Source: an uncultured Eubacteriales bacterium
GTDB lineage: Bacteria; Bacillota; Clostridia; Peptostreptococcales; Anaerovoracaceae
Length of the DNA: 5,891 nucleotides
Direction: 5' to 3'
Assembly (NCBI GenBank): GCA_902793875.1
Contig: CADBFL010000112.1
Location: forward strand, 1-5,891
The notes beneath the pieces are model-generated. The model was not told where the DNA came from. It saw only the letters and a program-made list of their open reading frames with translations, and searched no databases. The position numbers and the translations under genes are program-made. How positions within the stretch are numbered: position 1 is the first letter of the stretch; each line of letters begins with the position of its first letter. This document shows positions 1 to 4,899 of the stretch, in pieces.

Positions 1-1
1 A

Positions 2-826
2 ATGAAAAGGATACTTACTGTACAGGACATATCGTGTCTGGGAAAATGCTCGATAACCATCGCTCTGCCGGTCATATCCGCTCTCGGCACCGAGTGCGTG
101 ATACTGCCTACGGCGGTGCTCTCGAACCATACGCTCTTCAAGAGTTTTACGGTCAGGGATCTGTCCGATCAGATCGAGCCGATTTGCGAAAAATGGATAG
201 ATGAGGACATAAAATTCGACGGCGTGTATACAGGCTATCTCGGAACGGTCGAACAGATAGAGATGATGAAGAAACTCTTCGATACTTTCGGAAAAGACGG
301 GATCGTCTTCGTGGATCCTGTAATGGCCGACAACGGCAAACTCTATCCGGCTTTCGACATGGAGTACGCAAAGAAGAACACTGAGCTTTGCTCGCACGCT
401 GACATCATAGTGCCGAACATCACCGAGGCCTGCTTCATGACGGGAATGGATTACCGCGAGGAGTACGACGAGAGCTACATAAAGGAGCTGCTCGAAAGAC
501 TGACGAAGCTCGGAGCGAAGATCACGGTGCTGACGGGAGTCTCCCTCTCCGAGGGCAAGACGGGCGTCATGGGCTATGACAGAGAGCATGATGAATTCTA
601 CGTATACCAGAACGACAGGGTGGGGGCGATGTTCCACGGAACAGGCGACCTCTTCTCGAGCACGGTGATAGGAGAGATCATGCGCGGCAGGGACTGGAAG
701 GACGCCATGAGGATCGCGGCCGACTACACGGCCCATACTATACAGGTGACCCTGGACGATCCGAAAAAGCCGTGGTACGGAGTCGACTTCGAGACGACCA
801 TCCCTTATCTCATAAACATGGAATAA
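2..826 (+). CDS. Pyridoxamine/pyridoxal kinase (PdxY/PdxK-type, ribokinase superfamily)
   Basis: The 274-residue product should be a cytoplasmic kinase that phosphorylates the 5'-hydroxyl of pyridoxamine or pyridoxal in the vitamin B6 salvage route to PLP. The N-terminal stretch QDISCLGKCSITIALPVIS (residues 8-26) is the substrate-side signature of this family. VDPVMADNGKLY (104-115) and VPNITEACFMTG (138-149, roughly) are conserved core segments. HGTGDLFSS (212-220) holds the GTGD anion-hole motif, with D216 as the expected catalytic base. Length matches the family (about 270-290 aa), and the start at base 2 gives the usual MKRILT-type N-terminus. Its promoter and ribosome binding site lie outside the window. 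The peptidase gene begins 24 nt downstream, so co-transcription is likely. Preference for pyridoxamine over pyridoxal, or a related substrate, cannot be decided from sequence. The family call is firm. Confidence 0.93.
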   Translation: MKRILTVQDISCLGKCSITIALPVISALGTECVILPTAVLSNHTLFKSFTVRDLSDQIEPICEKWIDEDIKFDGVYTGYLGTVEQIEMMKKLFDTFGKDGIVFVDPVMADNGKLYPAFDMEYAKKNTELCSHADIIVPNITEACFMTGMDYREEYDESYIKELLERLTKLGAKITVLTGVSLSEGKTGVMGYDREHDEFYVYQNDRVGAMFHGTGDLFSSTVIGEIMRGRDWKDAMRIAADYTAHTIQVTLDDPKKPWYGVDFETTIPYLINME

Positions 827-841
827 GCATGTTACGCATGC
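827..841. repeat. Short inverted repeat between kinase and peptidase genes
   Basis: GCATG-TTACG-CATGC forms a perfect 5-bp stem with a 5-nt loop. It starts immediately after the kinase stop codon and ends just before the GAGG ribosome binding site of the next gene. It has no U-tract, so it is not a terminator. It could be a minor mRNA stability or processing element, or chance. Confidence 0.4.
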
Positions 842-850
842 GAGGCAGCA

Positions 851-2557
851 ATGATCAGATTTTCCGAAATGAAATATGAAAGACCTGACATGGACGCAGT
901 GAAGGCCGAAATCGCAAGGCTTGTCACTGCGTTCAGGTCGTGCGGGTCATATGAAGAGGCGAGGGCGCTCCTGCTCGAAAAAGACAGGCTCGAAAGACAC
1001 GTCGACTCCATGGCGACGATCTCCAACATACGGCACTCGATAGATACGAGAGACGAATTCTACGACAGGGAGGCGACGTACTGGGACAACGCCATGCCCG
1101 AGCTCGAGGAGGCTTACCATGCGTGGACTCTTGCGCTGCTGGATTCTCCGTACCGCAGCAGGCTTGCAGAGGAATTCGGAGAAGTCATATTCATAAACGC
1201 AGAGATCGAAAAGAAGAGCTTCGATCCTTCGATCGTGCCTCTTATGCAGGAGGAGAATACCCTTACTACGGAGTACAGCAAGCTGCTGGCAGGCGCGCAG
1301 ATAACGTTCCGCGGCAAGGTATACACGATAGCTCAGCTCGGAAAGTTCAAAACGGACGCTGACGATGAGCTCAGGCTCGATGCGTGGAAGACCGAGGGCG
1401 GATGGTATAAAGAGAACCAGGCGAAACTTGATGAGATATACGACAGGCTCGTCAGACTGCGCTGCGGGATGAGCCGGAAGCTCGGGCTGAGGGACGCCGT
1501 CGAATTCGGCTACTGCCGCATGATGCGAAACTGCTACGACAGGGATGATGTCGAGAGGTTCCGCGGAGCTGTGGTGAAATACCTCGTGCCGCTTGCGGAT
1601 TCTGTCATGCGCGCCCGGGCGGAGCGAACCGGAGTAACGTATCCGATGAGCTTTGCAGATGCCGCGCTGGAATTCAGGTCGGGAAATCCCGTGCCGGCCG
1701 GCACGGCGGACGACATACTCGAAGCCGGCAGGAAATTCTATGATTCCATGTCGCCCGAGACAAGCGCCTTTTTCAGGATGATGCTCGAAGGAGAGCTCAT
1801 GGACGTCCTTGCGAAAGAAGGGAAGCAGGGCGGAGGCTACTGCACGGCCATATACGATTACGAGACGCCTTTTATTTTCGCCAACTTCAACGGAACGGCT
1901 GATGATGTTGAGACAGTGACTCACGAGGCAGGCCACGCCTTTGCCGAGTGGGTCAACAGAAAGCGCGTTCCCGTATCGACCGTATGGCCGACTCTTGAGA
2001 GCTGCGAAGTCCATTCGATGAGCATGGAGTTTTTCGCATGGAGGAGCGCGGAGGATTTCTTCGGAAAAGACAGCAGAAAGTTCCTGTACAGCCATCTTGC
2101 GGGAGCGCTTACGTTCATCCCGTACGGCACGATGGTCGACCATTTCCAGCACAGCGTATACGAGCATCCTGAGATGACGCCTGCCGAAAGACATGCGGAG
2201 TGGAGGAGGCTGCTCGGGATATACATGCCGTGGCTCAGGCTGGACGGAGAGATACCGTTCTATTCTGAGGGAATGGGCTGGCAGAGACAGCACCACATCT
2301 ATGAATCGCCGTTCTACTACATAGACTACTGCCTGGCGCAGACGGTCGCTCTTGAGTTCTGGAAGATGATACAGGAAGATCCGGACGATGCATGGGGCAG
2401 ATACATGGCCTATACCTCTCAGGGCGGATCGGATGTGTTCACGAAGCTGCTCGGAAATGCGGGCCTCGGAAGCCCGTTCGATGAGGAGACCCTTCGGGGA
2501 GTGTGCGAAAAAGCGGCGGAATGGCTCGCGTCATACGACCTCAGCGGGTTAAAATAG
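851..2557 (+). CDS. M3 family oligoendopeptidase (PepF-like, non-PepF subgroup)
   Basis: The 568-residue product is a zinc metallopeptidase that should cleave short peptides in the cytoplasm; no signal peptide or membrane segment is visible. The HExxH motif is HEAGH at residues 358-362 (zinc ligands H358 and H362, catalytic E359). The third ligand is most likely E386, in the segment SCEVHSMSMEFF, which aligns with the AEVAST-type segment of PepF. The stretch GGGYCTAIYDYETPFIFANF just before HEAGH is typical of the subgroup. HHIYESPFYYIDY (481-493) supplies the substrate-binding His/Tyr cluster. Length fits the roughly 560-aa subgroup, shorter than classical PepF (about 600). The start is supported by the family N-terminus (FSEMKYERPD) and by GAGG with 5-nt spacing. 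It follows the kinase by 24 nt and ends before a terminator-like hairpin. The peptide substrates are unknown. Confidence 0.94.
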   Translation: MIRFSEMKYERPDMDAVKAEIARLVTAFRSCGSYEEARALLLEKDRLERHVDSMATISNIRHSIDTRDEFYDREATYWDNAMPELEEAYHAWTLALLDSPYRSRLAEEFGEVIFINAEIEKKSFDPSIVPLMQEENTLTTEYSKLLAGAQITFRGKVYTIAQLGKFKTDADDELRLDAWKTEGGWYKENQAKLDEIYDRLVRLRCGMSRKLGLRDAVEFGYCRMMRNCYDRDDVERFRGAVVKYLVPLADSVMRARAERTGVTYPMSFADAALEFRSGNPVPAGTADDILEAGRKFYDSMSPETSAFFRMMLEGELMDVLAKEGKQGGGYCTAIYDYETPFIFANFNGTADDVETVTHEAGHAFAEWVNRKRVPVSTVWPTLESCEVHSMSMEFFAWRSAEDFFGKDSRKFLYSHLAGALTFIPYGTMVDHFQHSVYEHPEMTPAERHAEWRRLLGIYMPWLRLDGEIPFYSEGMGWQRQHHIYESPFYYIDYCLAQTVALEFWKMIQEDPDDAWGRYMAYTSQGGSDVFTKLLGNAGLGSPFDEETLRGVCEKAAEWLASYDLSGLK

Positions 2558-2571
2558 ACATGCGCAGATAC

Positions 2572-2589
2572 ATGCCTTTCAGGAGGCAT
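2572..2589. repeat. Small inverted repeat after the peptidase gene
   Basis: ATGCCT (2572-2577) and AGGCAT (2584-2589) form a perfect 6-bp stem around a 6-nt loop. It lies between the peptidase stop codon and the main terminator-like hairpin. No U-tract follows on either strand, so it may only assist 3'-end folding. Confidence 0.4.
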
Positions 2590-2590
2590 C

Positions 2591-2621
2591 AAAAGACAAC
2601 GGCAGCATCGCCGCTGTTTTT
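2591..2621. terminator. Bidirectional intrinsic terminator between convergent genes
   Basis: The core stem CGGC-AGCATC-GCCG (2600-2613) is extended, after one A/C mismatch, by pairing of the upstream AAAAGACA with the downstream TGTTTTT, with one G-T pair. An A-run on the left and a T-run on the right make it read as hairpin plus U-tract on both strands. It sits 33 nt after the peptidase stop and just beyond the stop of the minus-strand small gene, where a shared terminator is expected. Confidence 0.75.
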
Positions 2622-2624
2622 GCG

Positions 2625-2924
2625 TCAGTCGATATTGTATTCGTTCTTGATGTAAAGGCAGACCTGCCCCCAGATATACCAGAAAAGAGCTACGAGCATG
2701 AGCGCGAGAGCTCTTGCCGGCTTCCATCCGAAGTGAGCCGCGACCGCGTTGTATCCTCGCGTCACGAGAAAATAGATCGCGACGAAGCCAATGAGGACTA
2801 TGATCATGAAGATGCCCCATCTTTTGTCGCCGCCTTCCTTCTTTTCTTCTTCAGCGGTTTCAGCAGCTGTATCCGCAAGTGAATCTGTATTTTCAGCTGT
2901 CAGCTTTTCTTTGTTTTCGTCCAT
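2625..2924 (-). CDS. Small two-helix membrane protein, function unknown
   Basis: This encodes 99 residues from the ATG at 2924. A GTG six bases upstream (2930) would give 101. The ATG is preferred because AAGGAGA lies 8 nt before it but only 2 nt before the GTG. The first 37 or so residues are hydrophilic and strongly charged, rich in Glu, Lys and Ala (TAAETAEEEKKEGGDKR), and probably disordered and cytosolic. Two hydrophobic segments follow, about residues 37-55 (GIFMIIVLIGFVAIYFLV) and about 70-90 (ARALALMLVALFWYIWGQV), separated by a short loop. The tail is short and polar (KNEYNID). I recognise no family. It has its own extended -10 promoter and converges on the peptidase gene. The coding call rests on the ribosome binding site, promoter, composition and terminator. 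Confidence 0.75.
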   Translation of the reverse strand: MDENKEKLTAENTDSLADTAAETAEEEKKEGGDKRWGIFMIIVLIGFVAIYFLVTRGYNAVAAHFGWKPARALALMLVALFWYIWGQVCLYIKNEYNID

Positions 2925-2952
2925 CGGCACGGTCTCCTTCCGGTCATGCTTT

Positions 2953-2963
2953 AGTATACCACA
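2953..2963 (-). promoter_or_regulatory. Extended -10 promoter of the small membrane protein gene
   Basis: On the minus strand the sequence TGTGGTATACT contains the -10 hexamer TATACT (2958-2953) with a TG one base upstream. At 17-nt spacing the -35 position reads AGCGAA, which does not resemble TTGACA, so the extended -10 would carry recognition. Predicted transcription start is near 2946, just upstream of the ribosome binding site. Confidence 0.55.
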
Positions 2964-2982
2964 TATGCGGTTTTTTTCGCTT

Positions 2983-3003
2983 CAGACAACCGGAGACGGT
3001 CTG
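2983..3003. repeat. Inverted repeat after the hydrolase gene
   Basis: CAGAC (2983-2987) and GTCTG (2999-3003) form a 5-bp stem with an 11-nt loop, 15 nt beyond the hydrolase stop codon on the minus strand. On that strand an A-run, not a U-run, follows. It is therefore not a convincing intrinsic terminator, and read-through into the small membrane gene is possible. Confidence 0.35.
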
Positions 3004-3017
3004 CTTCACTTTCGGAT

Positions 3018-3929
3018 TCACGGCAAAATCGAGTTCGATATCGCAGACGATACGCTGATCCGCTTTGATTCGAACACCTTCTCAGGGTTATTTTTGAGCA
3101 TGAGTTCGATCTCTCCCTCGGTGATGCCGCGTCGTTCAAGCATCGGTATGAATTTTTCAAACAAATGCGCATATCCGTAGCCGCCGGCGGACCTGAGATC
3201 TTTTGTCCTGCATATATCCATGGACAGAAGCAGCCGGTCAAGAAAACCCCATTCTTTTATCTTTCGCACTCTGTCCGCGCGGAATTCATCACCCTCGCCG
3301 TAGTCTTTGCCTATCATGTCGAGGCCTACGAATACTCCCGTTCTGAAAAGCTTTTTCAGGCGTTCATCATCCTTGCAGAAATCGCTGTGTCCTATCACTA
3401 TTTTCTCAGGCGGTATTCCGCGCGCCTTGAGATATTCCGCCTGCGGTATCTGCTGTATCCCGCGGCTGGAGTGCGTGGATACGGCTGCGCCGGTCCTGCG
3501 CGCGGCGATGCACATCCCTTCCCAGGTTTTCAGCTCCTTTTCGTACGGCCCGTCAAGGCTCCATGCGATCTCGCCGATGATCCCGGCCTTCATGCCGCTG
3601 TCCGCTATCCCTTCTGTAAGCTCGCGCACCGCCTCTTCGGCGATATCCTCCGGGGTCCGGTCCATGACTGCAGGATCAATAAGTTCCTCAAAATAGTAAC
3701 CGGTACACATGATGATGTTCATGCCGGTCGCTTCTGTCAGGCGTCTTACATGCTCCGGCGACCTGCCCATCGTCTGGTTGGTCAGGTCCACGACATTGCG
3801 GACTCCGTATCTGTATGCGTCTTCAAGATCACGGCACTGCAAATCAAACGCCTCGGTTCCCACATCTTCCGGGCTGAGGGCGATCGACATGTGTTCGTGC
3901 ATCAGCGTTAATCCGTCGTTCAGAGCCAT
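3018..3929 (-). CDS. Phosphotriesterase-family (Php-type) metal-dependent hydrolase
   Basis: The 303-residue product is an amidohydrolase-superfamily TIM barrel, expected to be a cytoplasmic binuclear metal hydrolase. The metal ligands are all visible: HEH (H11, H13) after strand 1, E120 in GIIGEIAWS as the bridging carboxylate, H153 in VSTHSSRG, H181 in IVIGHSDFC, and D238 in LLLSMDICRT. A glutamate at the bridging position, where bacterial phosphotriesterase has a carboxylated lysine, puts it with the phosphotriesterase homology proteins such as E. coli Php. Those have no settled substrate; some relatives are lactonases. Length is slightly above the family norm because of a roughly 15-residue tail after NPEKVFES. 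The ATG overlaps the end of the acetyltransferase gene by 10 nt and has only a weak ribosome binding site, so translational coupling is likely. The substrate is unknown. Confidence 0.9.
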   Translation of the reverse strand: MALNDGLTLMHEHMSIALSPEDVGTEAFDLQCRDLEDAYRYGVRNVVDLTNQTMGRSPEHVRRLTEATGMNIIMCTGYYFEELIDPAVMDRTPEDIAEEAVRELTEGIADSGMKAGIIGEIAWSLDGPYEKELKTWEGMCIAARRTGAAVSTHSSRGIQQIPQAEYLKARGIPPEKIVIGHSDFCKDDERLKKLFRTGVFVGLDMIGKDYGEGDEFRADRVRKIKEWGFLDRLLLSMDICRTKDLRSAGGYGYAHLFEKFIPMLERRGITEGEIELMLKNNPEKVFESKRISVSSAISNSILP

Positions 3930-4468
3930 TTCACGAATTTCAGTTCATCCACATAGCTGCCGTCTTCATTCTTCATTTTGTGAGGGATCATTCCGTATTC
4001 CTCATAACCCATGCTGCGAAGATTGGCAGCCGACACTTCGTTTGATGTCGCGGTGGTGCATTCCACCTGCTCATAACCAAGCTCTCTGGCGACATCTATG
4101 ACAGCCAGAGTCAGTTTTTTCCCCAGACCTGATCCCTGAGCTTCTTTAAGTATTCCGGCAGCCACAGCGCATCTGTGGCGCATCTTCACCCATTCGCTCA
4201 TCCCTGAAAGCTCCGTGAGGCCGATGAGCTTTCCGTCTCTGAAGGCCCCGAGGAGCATCTTTCGCTCGCCTTTTTCAAACTCAAGGATGTATTCAGCGGC
4301 ATTGTCCGCGGTCAGTCTGGTGCCGCCGGGAGCCCATGGGAAAAAAGGTGATTCCCCGGAGCCCTGCCTGACAAAGCTGTTGAGCTCATCGGCGTCTTCC
4401 TGCCTAAGGCTTCTGAATACGCATGTATTGCCGTTTCTGTCTGTTATTTCTTCGGGTCTGTATATCAT
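3920..4468 (-). CDS. GNAT-family N-acetyltransferase
   Basis: This encodes 182 residues from the ATG at 4468; an in-frame ATG at 4474 would add Met-Gln. The shorter start is preferred because GAGGT lies 6 nt before it and directly against the other. The fold is recognisable from motif A, VAAGILKEAQGSGLGKKLTL, where QGSGLG is the Q/RxxGxG/A pyrophosphate-binding loop for acetyl-CoA. The following helix is AVIDVARELGYEQVEC. Motif B, NEVSAANLRSMGYEEYG, has the usual Asn and aromatic residues. The product is soluble and cytosolic, with no signal peptide. Acceptor substrate (small molecule, antibiotic or protein N-terminus) cannot be told. It is the first gene of a minus-strand operon and overlaps the hydrolase start by 10 nt, so the two are probably made together. 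Confidence 0.9.
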   Translation of the reverse strand: MIYRPEEITDRNGNTCVFRSLRQEDADELNSFVRQGSGESPFFPWAPGGTRLTADNAAEYILEFEKGERKMLLGAFRDGKLIGLTELSGMSEWVKMRHRCAVAAGILKEAQGSGLGKKLTLAVIDVARELGYEQVECTTATSNEVSAANLRSMGYEEYGMIPHKMKNEDGSYVDELKFVKWL

Positions 4469-4528
4469 CTGCATACCTCATGTCTGTGCGCTGCCGACGC
4501 TCCGTGTCCGGCATTCAAAGCATTTACA

Positions 4529-4539
4529 ATTCTACCACA
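4529..4539 (-). promoter_or_regulatory. Extended -10 promoter of the acetyltransferase-hydrolase operon
   Basis: The minus strand reads TGTGGTAGAAT, giving a -10 hexamer TAGAAT (4534-4529, one mismatch to TATAAT) with a TG one base upstream. No clear -35 box lies at 16-18 nt spacing. Predicted transcription start is near 4522, giving a 5' leader of about 54 nt. The same TGTGGTA core precedes the small membrane protein gene. Confidence 0.5.
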
Positions 4540-4589
4540 AAAAATAAGATGAGGCTCCGGACCCCTGCAATTTCATACACGGTCTGCAG

Positions 4590-4612
4590 ATTGTCCCTGA
4601 TGAAACGACAAT
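4590..4612. repeat. Inverted repeat ATTGTC/GACAAT
   Basis: Perfect 6-bp arms (4590-4595 and 4607-4612) flank an 11-nt centre in the spacer between the two divergent promoters. It could be an operator for a dimeric regulator of either transcript. No matching second copy was seen, so it may be chance. Confidence 0.3.
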
Positions 4613-4677
4613 GAAATGATAAGAAGAGATCGCGCTGGTATTTTTTGCGGTACGTAAGACTTTTTCTCCTGATAGAT

Positions 4678-4706
4678 TTGATATAGACCTTAATAATTGT
4701 TAAAAT
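4678..4706 (+). promoter_or_regulatory. Sigma-A-type promoter of the surface protein gene
   Basis: The -35 box TTGATA (4678-4683) and the -10 box TAAAAT (4701-4706) each match consensus at five of six positions, with the ideal 17-nt spacer. Predicted transcription start is near 4713, leaving a leader of about 187 nt before the ATG at 4900. A perfect TTGACA at 4734-4739 could be a second -35, but only a poor -10 (GATGCT, 18-nt spacing) lies downstream. Confidence 0.7.
4690..4703. promoter_or_regulatory. Operator-like palindrome in the promoter spacer
   Basis: TTAATAATTGTTAA is a 14-bp palindrome, perfect except for one T/G position pair. It lies between the -35 and -10 boxes and overlaps the first bases of the -10. 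A dimeric repressor bound here would block RNA polymerase. The AT-rich setting makes chance symmetry quite possible. Confidence 0.35.
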
Positions 4707-4758
4707 AATCGGAGCAATATTCTGATAAAACACTTGACATTGCAAGGAGCAGAGCGCG

Positions 4759-4794
4759 ATGCTCAATCAATCAATCAATCAATCAATCAGGTAA
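4759..4794 (+). CDS. Putative 11-residue leader peptide encoded by the TCAA repeat
   Basis: ATG at 4759 opens a 12-codon frame (MLNQSINQSIR then TAA, with a second TAA directly after). AAGGAG at 4744-4749 sits 9 nt before it, a better ribosome binding site than that of the main gene. Codons 2-11 are almost wholly made of the TCAA tandem repeat, so any repeat change other than a multiple of three units shifts the frame. Gaining one unit would move the stop to 4854-4856; losing one would move it to 4844-4846. Either would carry ribosomes through the hairpins that follow. It is in the same frame as the main gene but separated from it by stops, so no fusion results. A role in translation-coupled control is inferred. 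The ORF could also be incidental. Confidence 0.45.
   Translation: MLNQSINQSIR
4763..4789 (+). repeat. Tetranucleotide tandem repeat (TCAA)6.75
   Basis: Six complete TCAA units plus a TCA run without interruption in the leader of the surface protein gene. Tracts like this change length by slipped-strand mispairing and are a known cause of phase variation in surface genes of other bacteria. Here the tract lies about 50 nt downstream of the predicted transcription start and inside a short ORF. Confidence 0.95.
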
Positions 4795-4799
4795 TAACA

Positions 4800-4816
4800 C
4801 GCACTTTTGGTGTGCG
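4800..4816 (+). repeat. Leader hairpin CGCAC/GTGCG
   Basis: CGCAC (4800-4804) and GTGCG (4812-4816) form a GC-rich 5-bp stem with a 7-nt loop, starting 5 nt after the leader-peptide stop codon. It would fold in the leader RNA unless ribosomes read past 4794. Confidence 0.4.
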
Positions 4817-4845
4817 AATTTCGTATATGTCTTTATCCGGCTGTG

Positions 4846-4866
4846 AGCTGAGGTAAAGGCTTTTTT
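4846..4866 (+). terminator. Weak terminator-like hairpin in the surface gene leader
   Basis: AGCT (4846-4849) pairs with GGCT (4858-4861) around an 8-nt loop, followed by a T-run to 4866. The stem is short, with one T-G pair, so termination would be inefficient by itself. The same AGCT can instead pair with GGCT at 4839-4842, giving two mutually exclusive folds as in attenuators. This is a pattern by eye; no folding energy was calculated. Confidence 0.3.
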
Positions 4867-4899
4867 ATTGCGGTCATTCAGAAAACGGGAGTGAAGAGG

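Larger units (their letters stand above)
4475..4899. other. Divergent intergenic region with two promoters and a regulatory leader
   Basis: This 425-nt stretch separates the minus-strand operon from the plus-strand surface protein gene. From left to right it holds the acetyltransferase leader and promoter (to about 4540), a section of about 135 nt with only small inverted repeats (4541-4677), the plus-strand promoter (4678-4706), and a leader of about 187 nt containing a short ORF, a TCAA repeat and weak hairpins. No structural RNA family was recognised. A minus-strand reading frame across 4524-4766 lacks a ribosome binding site and overlaps both promoters, so it is not called. Confidence 0.7.

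Noticed and set aside
947..2296. A 449-codon open frame on the minus strand.
   Set aside because: It is fully antisense to the M3 peptidase, whose HExxH and other motifs are intact. The translation is rich in Arg, His and Pro with no recognisable domain, as expected of a shadow frame.
2571..2621. The two neighbouring hairpins after the peptidase as a small RNA or attachment site.
   Set aside because: The convergent gene ends and the A-run/T-run symmetry are explained by a bidirectional terminator; no promoter or integrase context is present.
3165..3911. A 248-codon open frame on the plus strand.
   Set aside because: It lies antisense to the Php-type hydrolase, which keeps all its metal ligands. 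The start has no ribosome binding site and the composition is shadow-like.
4734..4763. A second promoter with TTGACA as -35 whose -10 touches the repeat, so that repeat length would tune transcription.
   Set aside because: The -10 candidate (GATGCT) matches only three of six consensus positions, and the repeat is not within the -35/-10 spacer, so repeat changes would not alter spacing.
4524..4766. An 80-codon minus-strand frame beginning with TTG inside the TCAA repeat.
   Set aside because: It has no ribosome binding site, crosses both divergent promoters, and resembles no family.
4763..4789. The TCAA tract as a CRISPR-like array or plasmid iteron.
   Set aside because: The units are four bases long with no spacers, and there is no replication gene or cas gene nearby.
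4790..4899. A riboswitch in the surface gene leader, for example cyclic-di-GMP type I, which often precedes surface genes.
   Set aside because: The conserved GEMM-type core elements could not be found, and the visible stems are short. A covariance-model search could settle this.
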